Source: OLB6 sp964467455 (lineage in GTDB: Bacteria; Bacteroidota; Ignavibacteria; Kapaibacteriales; Kapaibacteriaceae). Taken from it: DNA of 64,000 nt. Every line of letters starts with the position of its first letter. Positions within the stretch are counted from its first letter, which is position 1. Under the pieces are notes generated by a model. The model searched no databases. It saw nothing but the letters and a program-made list of their open reading frames with translations, and was not told the DNA's origin. Below are positions 42,313-49,541 of the stretch, in pieces. The stretch is from positions 1 through 64,000 of the forward strand of contig CAYXQJ010000018.1 in assembly GCA_964467455.1 (NCBI GenBank), read 5' to 3'. A program made the translations under genes and the position numbers.

Positions 42313-43771
42313 CTTTGCTAACTAGTCGCGCTGCGATGGTACCACTACTCATCACGCCCGGCAGTCCTGCCCCGGGATGGGTGCCGGCGCCGACGAAGTA
42401 CAAACGTTCGATGTCCTCGCTCTTGTTGTGCGGCCGCCACCAGGCACTTTGCAGCAAGATCGGTTCGACGCTGAAGGCACTTCCTTTTTCACTGTTGAGT
42501 ACGTCGCGGAAGTGCACCGGATCGATATGGCATTCGCTCACGATGTGCTTCGACAAGTCCGGCATATAGTTCTTCTCGAGGTAGCCGATGATCTTGTCGC
42601 GATAGATCTTGGCCTGTGTATTCCAGTCAACGTTCGCATCGAGGTGCGGAACAGGGGAGAGCACATACCACGAATCACATCCCTCCGGTGCAAGCGACGG
42701 ATCCGTTGCCGTCGGACGGTGGAGATACAATGAGAAGTCTTCGCTCAAATGTTTCTTCGTGAAGATGTCTTCGATCAGTTCTTTGTACCGTGGCCCCATC
42801 AAGATCTCGTGATGAGCCATGTTGTCGTATTTCTTATCCGTGCCGAAGTACAACACGAACAAGCTCATCGAATACCGCCACGAATCGATGCGCTCGTTGG
42901 TATTGTGTTTCCGGTAGGGGGCGGGCACGAGATGTTTATAGGCGAAGGCCACATCGCCGTTGCAGACCACGGCGTCGGCGTTGATGCGCTCGCCATTCTT
43001 GAGTTGCACACCCGATGCCTTGCCATCGCTGACGAGGATCTCATCGACCTCGGCATTGTAACGGATCTTGCCGCCGAGATCTTCGAACAACTTCACGAGT
43101 CCTTTCACAAGTGCACCCGTACCACCCATGGCGAACCACACGCCCCATTCCTGTTCCAGTTTGTGGATCAGGGCATAGATACTGGTGGTGCGGAAGGGGT
43201 TGCCCCCTACCAACAATGGATGAAACGAGAAGACCTGGCGGAGTCGGTAGTCCTTGATGTAGCGATTCACGAAGCCCGCAACACTACGGTCGCTGCGAAG
43301 GCGGATGAGGTCGGGCAGGACCTTGAACATATCCGTAAACTTCGTGAACGGCTGATCGATGAGGTCGAAGCCCGTTTTGAAGATCGCCTCGGTCTTGTCG
43401 TAGAACTTCGAGTAGCCATCGACGTCGCCGGGATTGAACGATCGGATCTGATCGATGACCTCGTCACGCTTGCCGTTGTAGCGGAAGACGGAGCCGTCTT
43501 CGAACCGGACGTTGTAGAACGGATCGATGGGAATGATCTTCACATAATCGTCGGTCTTCTTGCCGGCCAATGCGAACAGGTCATGGATCAGCCACGGCGC
43601 CGTGATGATCGTCGGCCCGCCGTCAAAGACGAAGCCATCCTGCTCATACACATAGGCCCGTCCCCCCGGCTTATCGCGCTTCTCCACGATCTCCACCTGG
43701 AATCCCTTGGCCTGCAGCCGAATGGCGGCGGTGAGTCCGCCAAACCCGCTTCCGATCACAACGATGTTCAT
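42296..43771 (-). CDS. crtI: Phytoene desaturase-family FAD oxidoreductase
   Basis: A 491-residue flavoprotein of the CrtI family that introduces double bases into or isomerises carotenoid precursors. The N-terminal dinucleotide fold is VVIGSGFGGLTAAIRLQAKG with RDKPGGRAYVYEQDGFVFDGGPTIITAP. The C-terminal FAD signature is LYFVGAGTHPGAGLPGVMSSG. Length is typical. No phytoene synthase or other carotenoid gene is adjacent, so the exact step (desaturase, or saturase/ketolase-like) is not fixed. A TAGTTTTG box lies 7 bases before the start. The stop codon comes from a heptamer array. Confidence 0.9.
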   Translation of the reverse strand: MNIVVIGSGFGGLTAAIRLQAKGFQVEIVEKRDKPGGRAYVYEQDGFVFDGGPTIITAPWLIHDLFALAGKKTDDYVKIIPIDPFYNVRFEDGSVFRYNGKRDEVIDQIRSFNPGDVDGYSKFYDKTEAIFKTGFDLIDQPFTKFTDMFKVLPDLIRLRSDRSVAGFVNRYIKDYRLRQVFSFHPLLVGGNPFRTTSIYALIHKLEQEWGVWFAMGGTGALVKGLVKLFEDLGGKIRYNAEVDEILVSDGKASGVQLKNGERINADAVVCNGDVAFAYKHLVPAPYRKHNTNERIDSWRYSMSLFVLYFGTDKKYDNMAHHEILMGPRYKELIEDIFTKKHLSEDFSLYLHRPTATDPSLAPEGCDSWYVLSPVPHLDANVDWNTQAKIYRDKIIGYLEKNYMPDLSKHIVSECHIDPVHFRDVLNSEKGSAFSVEPILLQSAWWRPHNKSEDIERLYFVGAGTHPGAGLPGVMSSGTIAARLVSKEVASS

Positions 43772-43778
43772 AGGGCGT

Positions 43779-43786
43779 CAAAACTA
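43779..43786 (-). promoter_or_regulatory. -7 promoter box of the crtI-like gene
   Basis: TAGTTTTG on the minus strand, perfect TAnnTTTG, with 7 bases (ACGCCCT) to the ATG at 43771. A leader of 0-3 bases is implied. Confidence 0.55.
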
Positions 43787-43795
43787 TGACCATGG

Positions 43796-43914
43796 GTGCC
43801 AAGTTCCTCGTGCCACGTGCCAGGTGCCAGGTGCCACGTGCCAGGTGCCAGGTGCCAGGTGCCAGGTGACTCGCTACTCGCTACTTGCTACTTGCTACTT
43901 GCTACTTGCTGCTC
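43796..43914. repeat. Compound heptamer array GTGCCAN then GCTACTN
   Basis: Seventeen heptamers in one register: GTGCCAA, GTTCCTC, eight GTGCCA(C/G), GTGACTC, then GCTACTC, four GCTACTT and GCTGCTC. Two families are joined without a phase break. The array occupies half of the 222-bp gap between the divergent crtI-like gene and the membrane protein at 43994. I see nothing else in the gap except AT-rich sequence near 43935-43990 that could hold the second promoter. Confidence 0.92.
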
Positions 43915-43993
43915 ATCGACTAACTCCGAATGAGCGTTTGGTGAAAAACCGTTCATGCGGTGATGTTTTCCACATCTCGGAATTTCGTGTCGT

Positions 43994-45229
43994 ATGAGTG
44001 ACATCGCTCTCATCGTCCGAGGTGTGCTGACTCTTCCGTTCCGGAGACTAGGCGCTTTTGTACCGCGACGCACGGAAACGGCTGTGCGGGTGGCGGATGG
44101 ACGGCTGTATGCGCTCGACCTGGCGCGCTTCCTGGCGATGGTGTTCATGATGCAAGGTCATGTGCTTGATGCACTGGTGACGCCGACGGTGATCAACACG
44201 GCGGAGTTCCCGTGGAATGTGTGGCACTTCGTCCGCGGCTTCACGGCTCCGATCTTCCTCATGGTCTCGGGCGCTGTTCACGCCTTTGCCACGAAACGCG
44301 CCGAAGATGGGTCGATCCGCGAAGATGTGATCGCCAAGCGTATTCGCTGGGCACTCACCATCATGGGCATCGGCTACTTGATGTTCTTCCCGGCATCACG
44401 CGTGTGGGACCTGCCGTTTGTACCGTATGAAGGTTGGAAGGGCTTCTTTGCCGTCAACATCTTGCAGCTGACCGGTGCGGCGATCTTGTTGTTCGTCTTC
44501 TCGATGGCGTCAACACGTTCCGTCAAAGAAATGGGACGTCGTGCACAGTGGATGACGCTGGCCATTCTGGCACTGACGCCGGTGTTTCAGTATGCACCGT
44601 TCGTAGGATCGATGCCGCTGTGGCTTAGATCGTATGTCTCTGCCAGCACCGGATCTCTCTTCCCGATCTTCCCCTTCGCCGGATATCTGTTCGCCGGCTT
44701 GGCCGTGGGTGCGCGCTTGCAAGCCGTGCCGAAAGAAGATCGCGATGCAAAGCTGAAGTATTATGGTTGGCGCGCAGGCCTGGCACTGATGGCACTTTCA
44801 GCCGGCGCGCAGATCGTGCTCTCCATCCTCGGCGTTGGACAAGAACATCTGGAACATCCGGCAAGTTTGCTGTTGTTTGCACGACGCGTCGGCTTCGTGA
44901 TGATGTTCTTCAGCTTCAGCGTTGTGCTGCTCGAGCGGACGTGGACATTGCGTAAGTGGTACTCCCTCTTCGGCACGAAGAGTTTGTACATCTACATCAT
45001 CCACCTCGTGATCCTCTTCGGCACGCCGTGGTTCTCCAGCGTTGGACGCACGCAGTTCCGCACGCTCGACCTTGGCATTGGAGTTCTTGCAGCAATTGGC
45101 GTGATCGCTACAACGCTCTTTCTGGCGTGGGGCTTTGAGTGGTTCGCCAAACAACCGTTCGCACTACGTGTGCGTAATGCCGTGACCTACGTTGGGACGG
45201 CCCTGCTTGCAGCGCTGCTGTTGTTCTAA
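43994..45229 (+). CDS. DUF1624/heparan-N-acetyltransferase-like membrane protein
   Basis: A 411-residue polytopic protein with about ten hydrophobic segments. The region RLYALDLARFLAMVFMMQGHVLDAL resembles the DUF1624 (heparan-alpha-glucosaminide N-acetyltransferase catalytic-like) opening, with a likely active His in QGH. It continues with VRGFTAPIFLMVSGAVHAF, which is also typical of that family, and YSLFGTKSLYIYIIHLVI near the end, typical of acyltransferase-3-like proteins. It probably moves an acyl group across or onto an envelope glycan, an inference. The first 35 residues are a basic cytoplasmic extension. Confidence 0.75.
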   Translation: MSDIALIVRGVLTLPFRRLGAFVPRRTETAVRVADGRLYALDLARFLAMVFMMQGHVLDALVTPTVINTAEFPWNVWHFVRGFTAPIFLMVSGAVHAFATKRAEDGSIREDVIAKRIRWALTIMGIGYLMFFPASRVWDLPFVPYEGWKGFFAVNILQLTGAAILLFVFSMASTRSVKEMGRRAQWMTLAILALTPVFQYAPFVGSMPLWLRSYVSASTGSLFPIFPFAGYLFAGLAVGARLQAVPKEDRDAKLKYYGWRAGLALMALSAGAQIVLSILGVGQEHLEHPASLLLFARRVGFVMMFFSFSVVLLERTWTLRKWYSLFGTKSLYIYIIHLVILFGTPWFSSVGRTQFRTLDLGIGVLAAIGVIATTLFLAWGFEWFAKQPFALRVRNAVTYVGTALLAALLLF

Positions 45230-45238
45230 CCGGTACGC

Positions 45239-45895
45239 TTAGAATCCTCGACCAAGCTTTGCGCCCAGTCGTTCTTGGAAGGCCGCGCGTGCATCATTGG
45301 TGAGCATGCCCAGACCGATCAAACTTTGACGGAAGGTATAGGCCTTCTCCAACGGGAAAGCACGCCCTTCCAACACCCACGCAAGGAAGATGCCATCGCT
45401 GATGCCCGTCTCCAGCAATGCGAACGATGCCGCATCGATGTTGACGAACCAACCCGCATCTACAAGCTGCTGCGTCAACTCAGCACCCAACGTCCGCAAG
45501 AACGTGCGCGTCTTGTTGATCCGCTCCAAGAATGCCGGATTGTCCGTCCTCAACGCATGGGCCCAAAACTCCAGCAATAAGGGGGCTTGCACTGCGCGAG
45601 ATTGATAGAACTCCACGGCGCTGTCGCGGATGGCGTCCACCTTGCTGAGAGCGTCTTCGGCGGCGTCGACGCGTTGACGGATCATCGACTCGTAGTCACT
45701 CATCCATGCGTCGTAGACGGCAAGGAAGAGCTCTTCCTTCGTGCGGAAGTATTCGTAGATCGTCCCCTTGCCAATGTCTGCCGCCGTGGCGATGTCCTGC
45801 ATCTTCGTTTCGTGATAGCCGGTGCGAGCGAACACATCGGCGGCATAGCGGACGATCTCGCTACGTTTGGCATCCTTATCGACGGCAGCTGGCAT
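45239..45895 (-). CDS. TetR-family transcriptional regulator
   Basis: A 218-residue repressor-type regulator. The N-terminal helix-turn-helix is RSEIVRYAADVFARTGYHETKMQDIATAADIGKGTIYEYFRTKEELFLAVY, the canonical TetR DNA-binding domain. The C-terminal ligand domain resembles TetR_C (LEFWAHALRTDNPAFLERINKTR). Its start overlaps the stop of the redoxin-like gene upstream by one base (TAATG), so the two are co-transcribed. Target and ligand are unknown; autoregulation is usual in the family. Confidence 0.95.
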   Translation of the reverse strand: MPAAVDKDAKRSEIVRYAADVFARTGYHETKMQDIATAADIGKGTIYEYFRTKEELFLAVYDAWMSDYESMIRQRVDAAEDALSKVDAIRDSAVEFYQSRAVQAPLLLEFWAHALRTDNPAFLERINKTRTFLRTLGAELTQQLVDAGWFVNIDAASFALLETGISDGIFLAWVLEGRAFPLEKAYTFRQSLIGLGMLTNDARAAFQERLGAKLGRGF

Positions 45896-46404
45896 TAGAG
45901 CAGTTTCTCCACTTCGTTGGCAAAGGCCTTTACGTGTTTGTCTGCCCCCTTACCCCATGTGTGTAAGCGGACGACACCGTCGGCACCGACATAGATCACA
46001 TTCGGCAGACCGGGTTGTACAAGATAGTGTTTGAAGACGTCGCCGTCCCAGTCTAAGAGAATGCTGTTGGTATAGGATTCACGGAACTTTGACTTCAACA
46101 TGCTGTGAATGAAGCTCGGTGCAAGGGAGACATCGGCAAAGGCCACGAACTGCACCCGTCCTTTGAATTGCTCCGTCAGCGGCGTTGTCCATGCAGGGAT
46201 AAAGTCGCTGCCCTTCCAGTCGCTCAACACCAACACCGTCGGCTTGCCCGCCCAATGTTTGTTCCACGACCACTTCTGTTCAAACTGGTCTTCCAAGGTG
46301 AACTCAATGGCCTTCTTGCCTGTTGCCTTCGGCACATCACTCGCACCGGACAACAGGCCGACGGCAACAACAAAGACAACGATGGTGAATCTGATAACAG
46401 TCAT
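45895..46404 (-). CDS. Redoxin/thioredoxin-fold exported protein without the CxxC motif
   Basis: A 169-residue protein with signal peptide MTVIRFTIVVFVVAVGLLSG. The AhpC/TlpA-like pattern is clear: AIEFTLEDQFEQKWSWNKHWAGKPTVLVLSDWKGSDFIPAW, VQFVAFADVS, SILLDWDGDVFKHYLVQPGLPNVIYVGADGVVRLHTWG with the cis-Pro in GLPN. Where TlpA proteins have WCxxC, this one reads SDWKGSDF, and no cysteine occurs in the mature chain, so thiol redox activity is unlikely. It may have a binding or structural role. It is coupled to the TetR gene. Confidence 0.8.
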   Translation of the reverse strand: MTVIRFTIVVFVVAVGLLSGASDVPKATGKKAIEFTLEDQFEQKWSWNKHWAGKPTVLVLSDWKGSDFIPAWTTPLTEQFKGRVQFVAFADVSLAPSFIHSMLKSKFRESYTNSILLDWDGDVFKHYLVQPGLPNVIYVGADGVVRLHTWGKGADKHVKAFANEVEKLL

Positions 46405-46410
46405 TGGGAT

Positions 46411-46481
46411 ATTCGTTCCTCGCCTACGGCTCGGAATGACACTCTGTCATTCTCATTTTCGGTTATTCGGTTATTCGGTTA
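46411..46481. repeat. Palindromic repeat plus CGGTTATT octamers
   Basis: CGTTCCTCGCC...GGCTCGGAATGACA is an imperfect palindrome and is followed by three octamers TTCGGTTA (46458-46481). The same two parts are combined at 63633-63750. It lies between the redoxin-like start and the transaldolase stop, which abuts the array. Confidence 0.8.
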
Positions 46482-46482
46482 T

Positions 46483-47142
46483 TCACGCCTTCGCCTTCAT
46501 CATCTTCTCATGATCTGCCAAGAACGATTCGAGGCCTTTGTCAGTGAGCGGATGTTTGATCGACTGCATCAGCACCTTGTACGGTACCGTGGCGATGTGG
46601 GCACCGGCTTTGGCGCATTCAAGGAGATGGATGGGATGGCGGATCGATGCGGCGATGATCAGTGATTCCAAGCCGTGGACCTCCCAGATCTCGCACGTCT
46701 CTTCGACGGCCAAGATGCCGTCAGTAGAGATGTCGTCGAGACGACCCAAGAACAAGCTCACATACGTTGCGCCGGCATTGGCGGCGATCAGCGCTTGCAT
46801 CGGCGTGAACAACAACGTGACGTTGGTGGGAATTCCCTGATCCGACAGTTTGCGAACGGCCTGCAAGCCCCCTTCAATAAAGGGGATCTTGATGGTGGCC
46901 TCAGGGAACCACTTCAAGATCTCGTCGGCTTCACGGAGCATGCCGTCGGCGTCGGTGCTGACAACTTCTACGCTCACGTGTCCGCCAACGGACTTGTGAA
47001 TGTCAAGGATCAACGACTTGATGTCGAGCGACGGATCCTCTTTGGCCAGCAACGACGGGTTAGTGGTGACGCCGCTTACAAAGCCCAGTGACGTGGCATG
47101 TTTGATCTCTTTGAGGTTGGCGCTGTCAATGTACAGTTCCAT
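46483..47142 (-). CDS. tal: Transaldolase / fructose-6-phosphate aldolase-like
   Basis: A 219-residue class I aldolase of the small transaldolase (TalC/FSA) subfamily. Features are MELYIDSANLKEIKHATSLGFVSGVTTNPSLLAKE, IKIPFIEGGLQAV with the Schiff-base Lys, NVTLLFTPMQALIAANAGATYVSLFLGRLDD, and IIAASIRHPIHLLECAKAGAHIATVP. Length fits the subfamily. It links sedoheptulose-7-phosphate and glyceraldehyde-3-phosphate in the non-oxidative pentose phosphate pathway. The start at 47142 gives the conserved MELYIDS; it overlaps the MqnA-like gene by 17 bp. Confidence 0.93.
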   Translation of the reverse strand: MELYIDSANLKEIKHATSLGFVSGVTTNPSLLAKEDPSLDIKSLILDIHKSVGGHVSVEVVSTDADGMLREADEILKWFPEATIKIPFIEGGLQAVRKLSDQGIPTNVTLLFTPMQALIAANAGATYVSLFLGRLDDISTDGILAVEETCEIWEVHGLESLIIAASIRHPIHLLECAKAGAHIATVPYKVLMQSIKHPLTDKGLESFLADHEKMMKAKA

Positions 47143-47926
47143 GATCTTCTCCTGTGTCGGTGATATCGTCTTCACGGCCGAGGATCTTCACGGCCGGTAA
47201 TTCGGTGAGTAACTGATGATAATACAGAACGTGCAAGACAGCATCAATGGCATCCTCTAGATCGTCGTTCCAACGATAGGAGATACGTCCTTCTCGCGGA
47301 GATGCATCGGACGTCAATGACGCAGTTTCGCTGACGAAGTGTTCGGTGACGGACGGGTCGGCCATCTGTGAGATGGCTGTCGGGATCGTATCCAGATCGG
47401 CGTCCATCCTGCATACCCACACCAGCGCCGGTAGCGGACTCTCGGACATGTCGTACCACTCTTCGCTAAGATCGAGGGTAGGGGGCGAGGTGGTTCCGGC
47501 AAAGGCCTGTTCGTCGATGATGCAGTCCACGTCTACCACATCACCTACACTCTTGAGCTCCACCACCGGCGCTTCGAACTTCTCGCGCATGACGATGTTG
47601 CCAAGGATGGGGAAGTAGGCGCTGGGGCGGTGGGAGCCGACGGTGGCGATCTCCTGCGCGTCAGGCGCAAAGCGGATGCCGGCGATGTTGGTGTAGTCGT
47701 GCAGTGCCACAGCCGGACCAGGCACGATGCGGTAGTCGACCTTGCCCACGCCTTGGCCATAGCCAAGCGGGGTGACCAAGGCCATGTCGGCCATGCCCGT
47801 GAGCAGGAGTTCGGCACATCGTTCATCAGGGACGCGCACCATGGTCCACCCAAGACGGTGGCACACACCTTCGGCGTTCGCGATCAACGGATCGGCAAGC
47901 GGGGAGTCGGGGACGGCGATCTTCAC
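47126..47926 (-). CDS. MqnA/MqnD-like periplasmic-binding-fold protein
   Basis: A 266-residue protein resembling menaquinone-biosynthesis MqnA (chorismate dehydratase). The start KIAVPDSPLADPLI, LLTGMADMALVTPLGYGQG, LDLSEEWYDMSESPLPALVWVCRMD and the C-terminal ISYRWNDDLEDAIDAVLHVLYYHQLL follow the family layout, but the match is not close, so MqnA versus MqnD or another member is open. The start is GTG at 47926, 4 bases after a perfect TAACTTTG box that is built on the TrmH stop codon. The transaldolase gene follows with overlap. Confidence 0.6.
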   Translation of the reverse strand: MKIAVPDSPLADPLIANAEGVCHRLGWTMVRVPDERCAELLLTGMADMALVTPLGYGQGVGKVDYRIVPGPAVALHDYTNIAGIRFAPDAQEIATVGSHRPSAYFPILGNIVMREKFEAPVVELKSVGDVVDVDCIIDEQAFAGTTSPPTLDLSEEWYDMSESPLPALVWVCRMDADLDTIPTAISQMADPSVTEHFVSETASLTSDASPREGRISYRWNDDLEDAIDAVLHVLYYHQLLTELPAVKILGREDDITDTGEDHGTVH

Positions 47927-47930
47927 AGTA

Positions 47931-47938
47931 CAAAGTTA
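47931..47938 (-). promoter_or_regulatory. -7 promoter box of the MqnA-like gene, leaderless type
   Basis: TAACTTTG on the minus strand, perfect TAnnTTTG, 4 bases before the GTG start. Its TAA is the trmH stop codon, as at ppsA/2525. Confidence 0.6.
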
Positions 47939-48559
47939 CGCCAAGCCGCGTACGGCTTCGTACATGGCGATCCCCGCCGCCACGGCAACATTCAGCGAAT
48001 GCTTCACCCCATACATCGGGATCATCACCGCCCCGTCGCACAGGTCCAAGACGGATTGCTTGACGCCGGTGAGTTCGTTACCGAGGACAAGTGCCAAGTG
48101 CCAGGTGCCAGGTGCCATGTGCCAGGTGCCAGGTGCCAAGTGCCAAGTGCCAGGTGCCATGTGCCAAGTGCCAGGTTTGGAGTTCCCAGTTCCCAGTTCC
48201 CTGTTCCCTATCGAAGCGATGGGCGATGCATCATGAGTGAGCTCTAAAGCGAGAACCTTCGCCCCCTTCTCCTTGAGTTGGGTGACGGCTTCTTCGGCGG
48301 TGGGGACGTAGATCCAGGGGACGGTCTCGTCGGCGCCGAGGGCGGTCTTGGAGATCTCCTTGCGTGGTGGAGTGGGCGTAAACCCTGTCAGGACAAGCTG
48401 TTGGACGCGGAAGGCATCGGCGGAGCGGAAGATGCTGCCCACATTGTAGAGACTTCGGATATCGTCTAGAACAACGGTTAGGGGGAACCGGTCCACGGTG
48501 GCGGCCTGTTCAGCCGACAGCCGTTGTTCGACCAGTTCGCGATGGGTGAGTTTTCGCAT
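47936..48559 (-). CDS. TrmH/SpoU-family RNA 2'-O-methyltransferase with a repeat insertion
   Basis: A 207-residue SPOUT methyltransferase acting on rRNA or tRNA ribose. The three motifs are present: TVVLDDIRSLYNVGSIFRSADAF (motif 1), ALVLGNELTG (motif 2) and GAVMIPMYGVKHSLNVAVAAGIAMYE (motif 3). Between ELTHDASPIAS and LALVLGNE an extra segment of about 38 residues (about 118-156) is encoded by a 119-bp heptamer array; its unit in protein is GTWHLAP. The frame stays open. The insert lies just before the SAM-binding knot, so activity needs testing. The start at 48559 begins the conserved MRKLTHRELVEQ; a longer frame upstream lacks homology. Confidence 0.9.
   Translation of the reverse strand: MRKLTHRELVEQRLSAEQAATVDRFPLTVVLDDIRSLYNVGSIFRSADAFRVQQLVLTGFTPTPPRKEISKTALGADETVPWIYVPTAEEAVTQLKEKGAKVLALELTHDASPIASIGNRELGTGNSKPGTWHMAPGTWHLAPGTWHMAPGTWHLALVLGNELTGVKQSVLDLCDGAVMIPMYGVKHSLNVAVAAGIAMYEAVRGLA
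48091..48209. repeat. Compound heptamer array GTGCCAN then GTTCCCN inside trmH
   Basis: Seventeen heptamers in one register: twelve GTGCCAN, one GTTTGGA joint, four GTTCCC(A/T). All are read through as protein on the minus strand. It has the same unit number and length (119 bp) as the array at 43796, and the same two-family joining. Confidence 0.95.
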
Positions 48560-48587
48560 GGTGCGAATATCGTACATTACACATCTG

Positions 48588-49541
48588 ATGAACCGACGCC
48601 GATTTCTCTTAACGTCCCTTACGCTGCCGCTGTGGTCCCGAGCGATCGCTCTGGCCGCGTCGGACTGCGTGGTCAACGGCATGCCGCCGGGGAAGACGTG
48701 GGCGTGGCCGGATGAAGAGGCCGCAGCGCAGCGGATGTTCCTGATCGGCGACTGGGGGACGCGGGGCGCGCTGCAGCGTCGGGTGGCAGAGGCGATGAAG
48801 CAGACCGTCAAGGGCCGCGGGGCGGTGGAGGCCATCATCAGTACAGGTGACAACATCTATCCGTCAGGCGTCGATTCGGCTGACGATCCGCTTTGGGCCT
48901 CGACCTTTGAGCAGATCTATGCCTCCGAGCAATTAAATGTGCCGTGGGTGGCCGTTCTCGGTAACCATGACTACCGAAAAAGGGTTTTGGCTCAGGTGGA
49001 ATATGGTCGGCGTAACCGAAATTGGGTCATGCCGGCAACGTACTTCACACATCGAGTCACCAGTCCGTCAGGTGTTCGCACCCGCTTGATCTGCATGGAC
49101 ACCCAGCAACTGCTCCAGAAGGCCGACGGTTGGAAGGAGCAGATGGAGTGGCTCGATCGATCATTGCAACGAGATCCAGCTGATCACTGGAACCTTGTCA
49201 TCGGCCACCATCCTATGCGTTCGTACGGACATTATCGCGACAATGACTGGATGCTCCGCGAGCTGAAACCTCGGTTCACGCGCGCGGGCGTTGATGCCTA
49301 TTTCTGCGGTCATGACCATGATCTTCAAATCATCGATCATCCGGATGACGACCTTCTGTGTGTCGTGACGGGAGGGGGCGGTGGGTGTCGCTCAACGACG
49401 TGGGGCCAGCACACGGTCGCAGCAGCAACAGGCGGTGGATTTGCTCGATGGAGCGCAACAACATCTAAGGCATCGATCACGCTGATCAATGCTCGTGCTG
49501 AACTCGTCGGTGCGGCAACGCTAAAGGCCCGTACTTCATGA
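48588..49541 (+). CDS. Acid phosphatase-like metallophosphoesterase (purple type 5-like)
   Basis: A 317-residue phosphatase with N-terminal MNRRRFLLTSLTLPLWSRAIALAAS, a Tat-like signal (RRRFLL). Metal-site motifs are MFLIGDWGTRG (D-x-x), IISTGDNIYPSGVDS (GDN-x-Y), AVLGNHDYRKR (GNHDY), VIGHHPMRSYG and FCGHDHDLQII (GHDHxxQ). These are those of tartrate-resistant purple acid phosphatases. The start at 48588 is chosen because it begins the signal; the longer frame crosses the trmH promoter. It ends with an ATGA overlap with the T9SS cargo, suggesting linked export. Confidence 0.87.
   Translation: MNRRRFLLTSLTLPLWSRAIALAASDCVVNGMPPGKTWAWPDEEAAAQRMFLIGDWGTRGALQRRVAEAMKQTVKGRGAVEAIISTGDNIYPSGVDSADDPLWASTFEQIYASEQLNVPWVAVLGNHDYRKRVLAQVEYGRRNRNWVMPATYFTHRVTSPSGVRTRLICMDTQQLLQKADGWKEQMEWLDRSLQRDPADHWNLVIGHHPMRSYGHYRDNDWMLRELKPRFTRAGVDAYFCGHDHDLQIIDHPDDDLLCVVTGGGGGCRSTTWGQHTVAAATGGGFARWSATTSKASITLINARAELVGAATLKARTS

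Noticed and set aside
42749..43789. Long open frame (346 codons) on the plus strand
   Set aside because: It is entirely antisense to the crtI-like gene, which has clear FAD motifs; composition and lack of motifs mark it as a shadow frame.
48091..48209. Possible CRISPR array
   Set aside because: Units are 7 bp, contiguous, without spacers, and no cas genes are present; it is a tandem microsatellite-like array.
48560..48856. Longer N-terminus for the TrmH protein
   Set aside because: The extra 99 residues are antisense to the phosphatase gene and lack homology; the conserved start is MRKLTHREL at 48559.
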